Source: Bacillota bacterium | GTDB taxonomy: Bacteria; Bacillota; Clostridia; Christensenellales; CAG-138 | Length of the DNA stretch: 64,000 nt | Direction: 5' to 3' | Assembly (NCBI GenBank): GCA_023390655.1 | Contig: JAEWCL010000007.1 | Span: forward strand, 131,101 to 195,100 | Shown here: positions 17,394-26,133 of the stretch, piece after piece | How positions within the stretch are numbered: position 1 is the stretch's first letter | Layout: each line of letters begins with the position of its first letter | The notes under the pieces: model-generated | What the model saw: the letters and a program-made list of their open reading frames with translations, nothing else | Told to the model about the DNA's origin: nothing | Database searches by the model: none | Program-made: the position numbers and the translations under genes

Positions 17394-18599
17394 TTATAGG
17401 ACAATGGGCGGGACGGTGAAATCCCGTTGCGGCGTTTCCTGCTTTGCAAGGAGGGAATACACGTCGTGTGCGCGGATGTCCGTTTCAAGCGTGAGCTGCG
17501 CTGCGGCGGGCAGATTTGCAATATTGGAGCGGCGCATCACCAGCGGAAGCGTATGCCTGTGGCCGATGGCGGAAAGCAGGCTGCGCGCGCTACGTTTAAA
17601 CCCAAGCACTCTCACATAAAGTCCGTCCTCTGAAAACGCGGTGTACGCAAGCGGCTTTTTAATGCCGAGCAGCGCGCACGCGCAGATGCGCTTGCACCGG
17701 GCAAGCGTATAGCGCTTGCTCTTTAAAAGGCAAAACAACTCCGCTGTCGTGCGTGCCTCGCGCGAGGCGCGGTACAACACGTTTTCAAACCCTTCCTGCA
17801 CATCGGGGAGGGCTTTCATTTCCTCCGCGTTCATCATGCGCAGCGCATAGAGCATCATGGGTTCTGCGTCCGCCATAGTGACGCAGTGGATGCCGCCGAG
17901 CTTAAAATAGCCGCCTACATACATGGGCATGCCCTCATAGGCGCTTTCATTACAGCAACAGAGCGCTTCGCGGATTGCCGTGGCGCTCGAGAACGTGCCG
18001 GCAAGCGCTGTATCATTGTAGCCTGCGCCTACCCGATGGATGGCCACAGGCTCCGCTTCCGGCGCGTATTGCTGCAAAAATCGGACATATTCCATGCCCA
18101 ATATGCTGTTGGGGGTGCTGAGCGCTTTTAAAAGCACCTGCGGCGCGCCGCAGGCCTCCAGCGCGTCATAGCGCGCGCGGGGGTAGGATTTTCCGAGGGA
18201 AAGCTGTGTCTTTAGCGCCTCCCGGAATGCAGGCGGTTCGTTTTTGAGCGCTTCCGCTGCCTTTAACAGATCATCCGTTTCCGGCGTTTCACTGCCAAAG
18301 CATAAATAGTCGAGCACGCCGGTACCGGCAAGCACGCGCACACCCCCTGCGGCAAACCGCTCCGCACTGGAGAGGGCGCATACCGTGGGCAGTTCGAGCA
18401 CAAGATCCGCGCCCGCAAGCAGCGCCCACTGCGTACGGGTATACTTATCCGCAATCGCGGGCTCGCCGCGCTGCACATAATCCCCGCTCATCACCACAAT
18501 GATATAATCGCACTTTGTAACCTCCCGCGTACGTTCCATGTGATACACATGCCCGTTGTGCAGGGGATTGTATTCGGCTATGATGCCTGCGACACGCAT
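17394..18599 (-). CDS. tmcAL: tRNA(Met) cytidine acetate ligase
   Basis: A 401-residue protein of the YlbM/TmcAL family, which uses ATP and acetate to form N4-acetylcytidine at the wobble position of elongator tRNA-Met. ATG 18599 is chosen over the in-frame GTG six codons upstream because AAAGGA is then properly spaced and the protein starts MRVAGIIAEYNPLHNGH. That segment carries the nucleotidyltransferase HxGH motif (His14-His17). Further family segments are SGDYVQRGEPA and GADLVLELP. It is an orphan - strand gene, divergent from pta. Confidence 0.92.
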   Translation of the reverse strand: MRVAGIIAEYNPLHNGHVYHMERTREVTKCDYIIVVMSGDYVQRGEPAIADKYTRTQWALLAGADLVLELPTVCALSSAERFAAGGVRVLAGTGVLDYLCFGSETPETDDLLKAAEALKNEPPAFREALKTQLSLGKSYPRARYDALEACGAPQVLLKALSTPNSILGMEYVRFLQQYAPEAEPVAIHRVGAGYNDTALAGTFSSATAIREALCCCNESAYEGMPMYVGGYFKLGGIHCVTMADAEPMMLYALRMMNAEEMKALPDVQEGFENVLYRASREARTTAELFCLLKSKRYTLARCKRICACALLGIKKPLAYTAFSEDGLYVRVLGFKRSARSLLSAIGHRHTLPLVMRRSNIANLPAAAQLTLETDIRAHDVYSLLAKQETPQRDFTVPPIVL

Positions 18600-18718
18600 T
18601 TGGATATTTCCTTTCACTTATTTTATATATTCTAACACATATATTGTTGCTAATTATCAAACCTGTGCTTTTTGATGGAAAAATTATTGGATTTTTGGTT
18701 CCGAAAGGGGAAAGAGTG

Positions 18719-18727
18719 TGATATAAT
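18719..18727 (+). promoter_or_regulatory. Extended -10 promoter for pta-ackA
   Basis: TG-A-TATAAT, a perfect extended -10, lies 96 bp before the pta ATG. The matching -35 position (TTCCGA) is poor, as is usual for extended -10 promoters. Confidence 0.6.
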
Positions 18728-18822
18728 TTGCAGGGCAAGATCGGAACGGCATTGCCCTTTTTCGCTGTTGCATTTTGGAACAGCCAACAAGCCAGGCTTA
18801 TGGAAGGAGCGAAGACAAAATC

Positions 18823-19821
18823 ATGTCACTAATGGATGGGATCAAGGCAAAGGCCAAGAGCGTGAAAAAGCACATCGTGCTGCCTGAAGGAACGGAGGAG
18901 CGCACCATACAGGCCTCCGCCATCATCGTGCGGGAGGGCATCGCGGATGTCACCCTGGTCGGCAAAGAGGCGGATATCCGTGCCGCTGCGGACAAGCTTC
19001 AGGTATCGCTTCAAGGCGTCAACCTGTTGGACCCGGAAACCTCGCCGGAGCTTCCGGCATACATCGAGAAGTTCTATGAACTGCGCAAGGCAAAGGGCGT
19101 TACCCCGGAACAGGCGGAACGCACCATGCGCGATCCTATGTTCTTTGCAGCCATGATGGTAAAGGAGCAGAAGGCGGACGGCATGGTGGCCGGCGCAATC
19201 TGCACAACGGGAGACACGCTTCGCCCCGGACTCCAGATTGTAAAGATGGCAAAAGGCATTTCTGTTGTTTCCAGCTGCTTCATCATGGAAGTTCCAGATA
19301 AATCCTACGGCGATAACGGTATTTTAATATTTGCGGATTGCGCCGTCAACCCCAACCCCACAGCGGAGCAGCTGGCGGCAATCGCTATTTCTTCCGCTGC
19401 AACCGGCAAAGCGCTTTGCTCCATGGAACCCCGCGTGGCCATGCTTTCCTTCTCCACCAAGGGAAGCGCCAAGCATGAACTGGTGGACAAGGTATCCGAA
19501 GCCACGCGCCTGGTGCGCGAGCTTGCGCCCGAACTCAATGTGGACGGCGAACTTCAGGCGGACGCCGCACTTGTAGAGAAGGTCGGCCAATTGAAATCCC
19601 CCGGAAGCCCGGTTGCGGGCAAGGCAAACGTACTTGTCTTCCCGGATTTGCAGGCGGGCAATATCGGCTATAAGCTGGTGCAGCGCCTTGCGGGCGCGGA
19701 GGCCATCGGCCCTGTTTGCCAGGGCTTTGCCCGTCCCATCAACGATCTTTCCCGCGGCTGCAGCGTGGATGATATTGTAAGTGTTGTTGCAATCACGGCT
19801 GTTCAGGCGCAGGATTTATAA
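18823..19821 (+). CDS. pta: Phosphate acetyltransferase
   Basis: A 332-residue phosphotransacetylase converting acetyl-CoA and phosphate to acetyl phosphate. The start is ATG 18823 downstream of GGAAGGAG; an in-frame ATG three codons later is an alternative. It shows the short (Pta-domain only) form: VLPEGTEERT near the N-terminus, AGAICTTGDTLRP in the middle, then LSFSTKGSAKHE, PGSPVAGKANVLVFPDLQ and GCSVDDIV at the end. With ackA ten bases downstream it makes acetate and ATP in fermentation. Confidence 0.97.
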   Translation: MSLMDGIKAKAKSVKKHIVLPEGTEERTIQASAIIVREGIADVTLVGKEADIRAAADKLQVSLQGVNLLDPETSPELPAYIEKFYELRKAKGVTPEQAERTMRDPMFFAAMMVKEQKADGMVAGAICTTGDTLRPGLQIVKMAKGISVVSSCFIMEVPDKSYGDNGILIFADCAVNPNPTAEQLAAIAISSAATGKALCSMEPRVAMLSFSTKGSAKHELVDKVSEATRLVRELAPELNVDGELQADAALVEKVGQLKSPGSPVAGKANVLVFPDLQAGNIGYKLVQRLAGAEAIGPVCQGFARPINDLSRGCSVDDIVSVVAITAVQAQDL

Positions 19822-19831
19822 GGAGGATTAC

Positions 19832-21037
19832 ATGAATATTCTGGTTATCAACGCAGGCAGCAGTTCTTTAAAGTATCAGCTGATCAACGTCGTCAATGAA
19901 AATGTCGTCGCAAAGGGTATCTGCGAGCGCATCGGCATGCCCGAATCCAAGCTGACCTACAAGCCGACAGGCGGGGAAGCGCACATTGTCAAAAAGGACA
20001 TGAAGGACCATACCGAGGCCATGCAGATGGTCATGGACGCGCTTATCGATGAAAAGATCGGCGTGCTCAAGAGCACAAAGGACATCGCCGCAGTCGGCCA
20101 CCGCTTGGTGCATGGCGGAGAAAAGTTCACAAAGCCCGCGTTAATTACCGATGAAATGCTGGGGGTGCTTGAAGAGCTTACAGAGCTTGCGCCGCTTCAC
20201 AACCCGGCAAACCTCATGGGCATCCGCGCCTGCAAGGCGCTCATGAAGGATACCCCGATGGTGGGCGTGTTCGATACCTCCTTCCATCAGACGATGCCCG
20301 AAAAAGCATTCCTCTATGGCCTGCCCTATGAAGCCTACCAGGATATGAAGATCCGCCGCTATGGCTTCCACGGCACCTCCCATAAGTACGTATCCCGGAT
20401 TGCGGCTCAAAAATTGGGCAAGCCCATTGAAGAAACCAAGATCATCACCTGCCACCTTGGCAATGGTTCGAGCATTGCGGCCGTAAATGGCGGCAAGAGT
20501 GTCGATACCTCTATGGGCTTTACGCCGCTTGAGGGCGTGCCCATGGGTACGCGCTGCGGCGATATCGATCCCGCGATTGTTCTCTACCTGATGGAACAAA
20601 AGGGCTGGGATGCCGCCAAGGTCAATTCCTACCTGAACAAGGAAAGCGGCATGCAGGGGCTTTCGGGCGTCTCCTCCGATTTCCGCGATCTTTGGGATGC
20701 GGAAGAAGCCGGCAACGCGCGCGCAAGGGCGGCGCTTGAGGTGTTCTGCTACAGGGTGAAGAAGTACATCGGCGCTTATGCCGCCGCGATGAACGGCGTG
20801 GACGCAATTGTATTCACTGCCGGCGTTGGCGAAAATGACCGCCCGGTACGCGAGTGGGTGCTTGCGGATATGGAATATCTCGGCGTGGAGTTTGACCGTG
20901 AGATCAACAACACCATTCCGCGCGGTCAAGGCGGCGAGCTCTCCAAGCCCAGCAGCCGTGTAAAGGTCTACCTGATCCCCACGGATGAAGAGATGGCCAT
21001 CGCGCGCGAGACAGCACTCGTTGCCAATATCGGCTGA
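19832..21037 (+). CDS. ackA: Acetate kinase
   Basis: A 401-residue ASKHA-fold kinase forming ATP and acetate from acetyl phosphate. It starts at ATG 19832 after AGGAGG. Hallmarks are NAGSSSLKYQL at the N-terminus, HRLVHGGE, FDTSFH, RRYGFHGTSHKYVS, HLGNGSSIAAV, GFTPLEGVPMGTRCGDIDP and FTAGVGEN. All phosphate- and acetate-binding segments are intact. It is cotranscribed with pta; no strong terminator is visible before the SCIFF promoter. Confidence 0.98.
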   Translation: MNILVINAGSSSLKYQLINVVNENVVAKGICERIGMPESKLTYKPTGGEAHIVKKDMKDHTEAMQMVMDALIDEKIGVLKSTKDIAAVGHRLVHGGEKFTKPALITDEMLGVLEELTELAPLHNPANLMGIRACKALMKDTPMVGVFDTSFHQTMPEKAFLYGLPYEAYQDMKIRRYGFHGTSHKYVSRIAAQKLGKPIEETKIITCHLGNGSSIAAVNGGKSVDTSMGFTPLEGVPMGTRCGDIDPAIVLYLMEQKGWDAAKVNSYLNKESGMQGLSGVSSDFRDLWDAEEAGNARARAALEVFCYRVKKYIGAYAAAMNGVDAIVFTAGVGENDRPVREWVLADMEYLGVEFDREINNTIPRGQGGELSKPSSRVKVYLIPTDEEMAIARETALVANIG

Positions 21038-21148
21038 GATCGTTTTATGCGATTTTCGGACGGAAACGTGGGTAAATAGTTGCTCACGGCGAAAGAAAAT
21101 AGAATCTGCCAATCCGCTTTAGAGGAATAAATTCAGTGCGGATTGGTA

Positions 21149-21177
21149 TTACGAACAGCGCAATGTTGTGTTATAAT
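21149..21177 (+). promoter_or_regulatory. Extended -10 promoter for the SCIFF peptide gene
   Basis: TG-T-TATAAT at 21169-21177 with a weak -35 (TTACGA, 21149-21154) at 17 bp. It lies 28 bp before the peptide start codon. Confidence 0.65.
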
Positions 21178-21204
21178 GGTACAAACATAGACGGAGGGAT
21201 CCCT

Positions 21205-21348
21205 ATGAAGCATATTCAGACCATTCAGCAGCCCTGCATCAAGGCGGATGCACATACCGGTTGCGGCGAGTGCCAGGCAAGTTGCCAGTCCGCTTGCAAA
21301 ACAAGCTGCACCGTAGCAAACCAGTCCTGCCAGAAGGGAAAGAAATAA
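21205..21348 (+). CDS. scfA: SCIFF ribosomally made peptide precursor (six-Cys family)
   Basis: A 47-residue peptide starting at ATG 21205, with GGAGGG six bases upstream. The core CGECQASCQSACKTSC followed by a final NQSC matches the SCIFF family (six cysteines in forty-five residues), near-universal in Clostridia and substrate of a radical SAM maturase that makes a Cys-to-Thr thioether bond. Thr34, between the Ser-Cys and the Val, is in the expected acceptor region. Cysteines lie at 11, 20, 23, 27, 31, 35 and 42: the one at 11, in the leader-like part, is extra. The mature function is unknown. The maturase follows after a terminator-like hairpin. Confidence 0.95.
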   Translation: MKHIQTIQQPCIKADAHTGCGECQASCQSACKTSCTVANQSCQKGKK

Positions 21349-21369
21349 GTTTTTATTGAGCAAATGAAT

Positions 21370-21407
21370 TTGGGGCGGGCCGTTAAGCCCGCCCCAATTC
21401 CGTTTTT
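21370..21407 (+). terminator. Terminator/attenuator between SCIFF peptide and maturase
   Basis: An 11-bp perfect GC-rich stem (TTGGGGCGGGC / GCCCGCCCCAA), loop CGTTAA, then TTCCGTTTTT. It ends about 20 bp before the maturase start, and no promoter is seen after it, so it probably sets a high peptide-to-enzyme ratio by partial termination. Confidence 0.8.
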
Positions 21408-21427
21408 ACAGGAGAAGGAGTACCTTT

Positions 21428-22771
21428 TTGATTCATACGTTTTCTTTTTTGGATCCAAGGGATCAAAAACAGCAGTATTTTATGCTGGATGTAGAGAGCG
21501 GCGCGGTGCATCTTTTGGATGAAGCCGCTTACTTGGTTGCGCATGCGATCGAAAGGGGCGAGGATGTGCGTGCCCTTTCACTTCCCGCGGCGGAAGTGGA
21601 TGAAATTTTATATGAGTTTGACGCGCTGCGCGGAATGGGCATGTTTGATTCTTCGGAGCAGACGCCGCCGCCCACGAAGGAAACAACCCAGGTCATCAAG
21701 GCTATGTGCCTGCATATTGCGCACGACTGCAATCTCAGGTGCAAGTATTGTTTTGCCTCCACGGGTGAATTCCATGGCGCGCGCATGATGATGCCGCTTG
21801 AAACGGCAAAGGCGGCGCTGGACTTTTTGATTGCCCATTCCGGCAACAGAAAGCATCTGGAGGTCGATCTTTTTGGTGGCGAGCCGCTGATAAATTTTGA
21901 TGTTGTTAAAGAGACGGTTGCCTACGGCAGGACGCTTGAAGAAAAGCACGGCAAGGTAATCCGGTTTACCATGACCACCAACGGCCTCGCACTGACGGAG
22001 GATAAAATAGAATATCTCAACCGGGAGATGCATAACATCGTGCTCAGTCTCGACGGCCGCCGCGAGGTACACGACGAGCTGCGCCCCACCGTCAACGGCA
22101 GGGGTTCTTACGATGCGATCCTTCCCAAACTGAAAGCGCTTGTAGAGGCCCGCGGCGAAAAAGAGCATTATGTGCGCGGCACGTTCACCAATCTGAATCT
22201 TGACTTTGTAGAGGATGTCAAAGCGCTTTATCAGGAAGGCTTCCGGCAGATGTCCATAGAGCCTGTAGTGCTTGCGCCGGAAAGCCCGTATGCGATCAGG
22301 CAGGAACATCTGCCCCGCATCATGGAGGAATACGATAAGCTGGCCGCTTACCTCATGAACAGCCGCAAGGATGGGGAATGGTTTAATTTCTTCCATTTCA
22401 TGATGGATATGGACAACGGCCCCTGCCTGAAAAAACGCATCACCGGCTGCGGCGCCGGCACGGAGTATGTGGCCGTGACGCCGGACGGGGACATTTACCC
22501 CTGCCACCAGTTCGTGGGGGAAGAAGGCTTCAAGATGGGCAATGTGCTTGACGCTTCCTTTGACGCTTCCATGCAGCAGCCATTCCAGGCGTGCAATGTG
22601 CGGACAAAGCCAGCGTGTCAAGCATGCTGGGCCAAGTATTTTTGCAGCGGCGGCTGTGCGGCCAACGCATGGAAATATCAGGGCGACATCATGGTGCCCG
22701 ATGAGATCGCCTGCGCGCTCGAACGCAAGCGCACCGAGTGTGCGATCGGCATCAACCTTTTGGAGCGCTGA
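21428..22771 (+). CDS. scfB: SCIFF peptide maturase (radical SAM/SPASM thioether synthase)
   Basis: A 447-residue enzyme starting at TTG 21428 after GGAGAAGGAG. The N-terminal ~90 residues form a RiPP-recognition-like region. The radical SAM motif is Cys101, Cys105, Cys108 (CNLRCKYC). A C-terminal SPASM domain is clear: CGAG at 341, CHQF at 359, CNVRTKPAC at 389-397, then CQAC, FC and GGC, giving cysteines for auxiliary [4Fe-4S] clusters. The family cross-links a Cys sulfur to a Thr alpha-carbon in the SCIFF peptide encoded just upstream. Nothing is missing from the expected set. Confidence 0.95.
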   Translation: MIHTFSFLDPRDQKQQYFMLDVESGAVHLLDEAAYLVAHAIERGEDVRALSLPAAEVDEILYEFDALRGMGMFDSSEQTPPPTKETTQVIKAMCLHIAHDCNLRCKYCFASTGEFHGARMMMPLETAKAALDFLIAHSGNRKHLEVDLFGGEPLINFDVVKETVAYGRTLEEKHGKVIRFTMTTNGLALTEDKIEYLNREMHNIVLSLDGRREVHDELRPTVNGRGSYDAILPKLKALVEARGEKEHYVRGTFTNLNLDFVEDVKALYQEGFRQMSIEPVVLAPESPYAIRQEHLPRIMEEYDKLAAYLMNSRKDGEWFNFFHFMMDMDNGPCLKKRITGCGAGTEYVAVTPDGDIYPCHQFVGEEGFKMGNVLDASFDASMQQPFQACNVRTKPACQACWAKYFCSGGCAANAWKYQGDIMVPDEIACALERKRTECAIGINLLER

Positions 22772-22799
22772 AGCGAAAAAATCAATACGGGAGGCTGAC

Positions 22800-23723
22800 A
22801 TGGGCAAGATTGGATGCAAGACGGTTGCGGCGGTATTGACGTGTGTGCTGCTGGCCGGGGCTTTGCCGGGCGGGGGAAGGGCATTGTCACGGACGGCGGA
22901 CACGTTTGAGGCACAACAGATGTTTGTTTCCATGACGCCTCCTCCAACCGCTGCACAACAACCTACGCCAAGTCCGGCGCAGACGCCCGCAGTTTCGCCA
23001 ACCCCTGCGCCTTCCCTTAGCCCGTCCCCAAGCCCCGCGCCGTCGTTTGCGTCTTCCTTATCAAAAGAGGAAATCAGGCGTCTCGCGCCTACAACAGGCA
23101 TGACGTTTGAAGAGCTTGTCGGGGACAATGGCGTATATGAATCGCCAAGAGCCTATCCCGCGCCCGGCACGTTCCGGCTGGTAGTGGATCTGTATCACCA
23201 GGTGGTGCTGGCCTATACGCGGGATAAAAGCGGTGCGTATACGGTGCCTGCCCGCTTCATGGTCTGCACCACGGGCGCGCAAAAAACGCCTACGCCGCGC
23301 GGGATATTTTCCTCCGGTACGCATAAGGTGCGCTTCGGGCTGTTTGTTAACGACGGGGTCTATGGCCAGTATTGGACGCAGATCACAAGGCGCATCTATT
23401 TCCACTCGCTGCTATATACCAAGAAGGATGCACAGACGTATACCAGCTCCTACAGCAAGCTCGGGCAGCGCGGCTCTCATGGCTGCGTCCGCCTGCTTGT
23501 GCCGGATGCGCGGTGGGTCTACTACCATATCGCGCCGGGTACGGAGGTGGAGATCAAAAAAGGCTCCAAGGACGATCTTGAAACGGCGTTCATCAAAAAG
23601 AATCTTACACGGCCAAAACGTCCGGCATCCCGCCCGAAGCTTCGGCCCGGTGAGGTACCGTATACCGATAATTGGGACATTGCGACCTACCTGCAGGGCT
23701 ATATGGGCATTGTTTCCGGCTGA
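22800..23723 (+). CDS. Secreted L,D-transpeptidase (YkuD)
   Basis: A 307-residue exported protein; ATG 22800 follows GGGAGG by five bases. A signal peptide occupies about residues 1-25, then a low-complexity linker of about 50 residues rich in Pro, Ser, Thr and Ala, resembling the one in the lipoprotein at 3992. The YkuD domain follows, with the catalytic motif SHGCVRL (His227, Cys229) and an upstream FHSLLY segment. Such enzymes make 3-3 cross-links in peptidoglycan or attach proteins to it. The C-terminal tail is basic and Pro-rich. It lies 28 bp after the SCIFF maturase. Confidence 0.9.
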   Translation: MGKIGCKTVAAVLTCVLLAGALPGGGRALSRTADTFEAQQMFVSMTPPPTAAQQPTPSPAQTPAVSPTPAPSLSPSPSPAPSFASSLSKEEIRRLAPTTGMTFEELVGDNGVYESPRAYPAPGTFRLVVDLYHQVVLAYTRDKSGAYTVPARFMVCTTGAQKTPTPRGIFSSGTHKVRFGLFVNDGVYGQYWTQITRRIYFHSLLYTKKDAQTYTSSYSKLGQRGSHGCVRLLVPDARWVYYHIAPGTEVEIKKGSKDDLETAFIKKNLTRPKRPASRPKLRPGEVPYTDNWDIATYLQGYMGIVSG

Positions 23724-23746
23724 TATCGGGGGCTATTTTGCCGCTC

Positions 23747-23775
23747 TTGAAACCGCGCATGCGTTGTGACATAAT
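23747..23775 (+). promoter_or_regulatory. Sigma-A promoter for secD-secF
   Basis: TTGAAA (23747-23752) and CATAAT (23770-23775) are 17 bp apart, with an additional TG one base before the -10. Confidence 0.7.
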
Positions 23776-23873
23776 AGGTACGTTGCCGGGGAATGCGAAT
23801 GTGAAGTATTTCCAGGCGGCAGACAAGCAGTCCCAATGCATGCGCGCTGCATGTAAAAAAGGAGGAATGCGTA

Positions 23874-25163
23874 GTGAATGTACGCAAGTTGATTTCGCTT
23901 GTAATCATTGTATTGCTGACGGCCGCCATCGGATATATCGGTTTTTTCGGCACCGCATGGGGTATCTATGAAGTCAAGCCGTTTATGGAGCAGGTACCCA
24001 AGGGCTTGGAACTTGGGGGCGGCGTAGCGCTGCTGTTTGAGTTAAAAGAGGGTACGGAAGGTTCCGTAGCCGATATGGATACAACGGCCGCTATCCTGCG
24101 CAAGCGCCTGGAAAGCACGGGCTATGCCGATGCTTCTGTTGTGCGTGTGGGGGAGAATGCCGTCCGTGTGGATATTGCCATCAACGGCGCTGACCAGCAG
24201 ATGGGTGCAGCCTACATTTCCCAGTATCTCTCAGAGCCCGCAAAGCTTGTCTATAAGGATCCGGAGGGCAACGTCATATTCGATAATTCCGGCATCCAGC
24301 GTGCGTTTGTACAGTCCGGCCAGCAAACAACAACGGCGAACATTTCTTATGTTGTCGGCTTCAAGCTTACAGGTGAAGCATCAAAGGCCTTTAAGGACGC
24401 TACTTCCGCCAACATCGGCAAGCAGTTTACGGTGGAATTGAATGATAAAGTGATTGCGCAGCCGATCGTATCCGTCGCGATCACCAACGGAACCGGTTAT
24501 CTCGATACCGGCTCGTTTACCGCCCAAAGTGCAGGGCTGCTCGCATATCAGCTCAACAGCGGCGCGCTGCCGGTTGCGCTGGTGCTTACAAGCGCAACCG
24601 AGCTTGGTGCAACGCTTGGGGAAACAGCTGCGGACAGCGTTGCAATGGTGCTTGGCATCGCGCTTGCGGTTGTTGGAGTATTTTTCCTGGTGCGCTACCG
24701 TCTGGGCGGGTTGATTGCCGATCTGTCGCTGTTGATCTATCTGCTTGTATTTCTGGTGGGTCTTGCCACCATTCCCGGCATCCGGGTCAATCTTCCCGGC
24801 GTTGCGGCAATCCTCGTTTCCTTTGCGCTGGCGGCCAATGCGGATGCGATGCTGCTTGCGCGGCTCAGGGAAGAGATTTTGCTTGGGAAAACCGTGCGTA
24901 CCGCCGCAAAGGCAGGCTTTGCGCAAGCATTCATTCCCATCGCGCATGCGCATGCCGTGGCTGTCCTTCTTGCGCTTGTACTCCTGATTGCGGGAAACAA
25001 TGCGGTTGCGGGATTTGGCGGCGTACTCGCCGTGGGTGTGGTATTCAGCTTCCTGCATGCGCTTGTAACGCGCGGATTGTTTGCGCTGCTGATGGGGCTG
25101 CCGGCCGGCAATAAGAAACTTTATGTTTCCCGCCGGGCTGTTGCCGCAAAATCGGCCCAGTAA
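23874..25163 (+). CDS. secD: Protein translocase subunit SecD
   Basis: A 429-residue protein starting at GTG 23874 after GGAGG. One N-terminal membrane helix (about 5-25) is followed by an extracytoplasmic region (KGLELGGGVALLFEL, then AAILRKRLESTGYADASV and the TGSFTAQSAGLLAYQLNSGALP segment) and five membrane helices from about residue 255. The RND-type helix carries ANADAMLLARLREE, equivalent to the D-x-x-I-x-x-RIREE motif used for proton coupling. SecD and SecF pull translocated proteins off SecYEG. The sequence is more divergent than in model species, but the layout is complete. Confidence 0.92.
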   Translation: MNVRKLISLVIIVLLTAAIGYIGFFGTAWGIYEVKPFMEQVPKGLELGGGVALLFELKEGTEGSVADMDTTAAILRKRLESTGYADASVVRVGENAVRVDIAINGADQQMGAAYISQYLSEPAKLVYKDPEGNVIFDNSGIQRAFVQSGQQTTTANISYVVGFKLTGEASKAFKDATSANIGKQFTVELNDKVIAQPIVSVAITNGTGYLDTGSFTAQSAGLLAYQLNSGALPVALVLTSATELGATLGETAADSVAMVLGIALAVVGVFFLVRYRLGGLIADLSLLIYLLVFLVGLATIPGIRVNLPGVAAILVSFALAANADAMLLARLREEILLGKTVRTAAKAGFAQAFIPIAHAHAVAVLLALVLLIAGNNAVAGFGGVLAVGVVFSFLHALVTRGLFALLMGLPAGNKKLYVSRRAVAAKSAQ

Positions 25164-25176
25164 GGAGGAAACGCAA

Positions 25177-26085
25177 ATGGATGTTATGAAGAACTGGAAG
25201 CGTGCGGCTGCGCTTGTTGCTGCACTTGTCGTAATCGGCGCCATCGTATGCGCAATATCCGGCGGCCTTCGCACAGGCACGGCGTATACGGGCGGAACAC
25301 TGATTACCGTCGCCGTCAAGGCGGATTATGACATGAAGGTGGTTGAAGGCGCTCTGCGTGAAAACGGCATAGCGAATGCACAGGTGCAAAGGGCGGGGGA
25401 GCAACGCAATCTTGCTGAAATCCGCTTGCAGGGTGCTCAGGATGCCGCCGCGCTTGCAACGAAACTCGAACAGAGCATTGCAAAGACCTATGCGGGCGCA
25501 AAGGCTTCTTCCACTAAGGCAATCACCGCCGCAAAAAGCGGCACGCTGCTTGTGTCCTTGATCGTTCCGGCGCTCGCCGCCTGTGCTGTCGCATTTGTTT
25601 ACGCCTGGGCGAGGTATGGCGTACAGGCGGGCATTTCCGCCGCTGTAACGGTTTGCGGCACGCTGCTTGCCATGCTTGCTATCGTATGCATTGTGCGTAT
25701 CGTGATATCTCCCGCGTTCGTTTCTGCATGGCTGCTGGTTGCAGGCTGGACCCTCTATGGTATCTACGTGCTGTATGAACGCATTTGGGACGGTTATCTG
25801 GGCGATCCGCAGGCGGAAAAACGCCGTGGCGCAATTGTCAATGCGGCGGTTGTGGCAAACCTTCCGTATATGCTTGCGGTTGCCGCGTGCCTTGCACTGG
25901 TCCTGTGCGCGCTTGCTGTGTTTGGCGGCGCAGGACTTTTGGGGTTTGCCGTATCGGGCATCATCGGCCTGGTGGCGGGAAGCGTACTCGTCATCTTCCT
26001 TGCGGCTCCATTATGGGCAGCTTTGCAGATGAACGCGGCCCCGGCCCAGACGCCCAGGAAGAAAACGAACAAGAAAAAGAAATAA
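25177..26085 (+). CDS. secF: Protein translocase subunit SecF
   Basis: A 302-residue partner of SecD starting at ATG 25177 after AAGGAGG, 13 bp after secD. The first membrane helix is followed by the family's GxxYTGGT segment, a short P4-like domain, then five helices. IYVLYERIWDGYLGD in the fourth helix region corresponds to the YDRIREN motif but is altered, lacking the usual Asp. The C-terminal tail is very lysine-rich. A terminator follows at 26092. Confidence 0.9.
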   Translation: MDVMKNWKRAAALVAALVVIGAIVCAISGGLRTGTAYTGGTLITVAVKADYDMKVVEGALRENGIANAQVQRAGEQRNLAEIRLQGAQDAAALATKLEQSIAKTYAGAKASSTKAITAAKSGTLLVSLIVPALAACAVAFVYAWARYGVQAGISAAVTVCGTLLAMLAIVCIVRIVISPAFVSAWLLVAGWTLYGIYVLYERIWDGYLGDPQAEKRRGAIVNAAVVANLPYMLAVAACLALVLCALAVFGGAGLLGFAVSGIIGLVAGSVLVIFLAAPLWAALQMNAAPAQTPRKKTNKKKK

Positions 26086-26091
26086 AGGCTC

Positions 26092-26122
26092 AAGGCGGGC
26101 AAACGTGCCCGCCTTTTTATTA
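26092..26122 (+). terminator. Intrinsic terminator after secF
   Basis: A 9-bp stem (AAGGCGGGC / GCCCGCCTT), loop AAACGT, then TTTATTAA. Confidence 0.85.
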
Positions 26123-26133
26123 AGGGAGAGAAA

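Noticed and set aside
20141..21112. - strand open frame (323 codons) opposite ackA
   Set aside because: Shadow of the strongly coding ackA; His/Arg-rich translation typical of antisense frames.
21608..23128. Long - strand open frame (506 codons) opposite scfB and ldt
   Set aside because: It lies fully antisense to two well-supported genes in high-GC DNA, has no ribosome-binding site, and its translation shows no recognisable domain.
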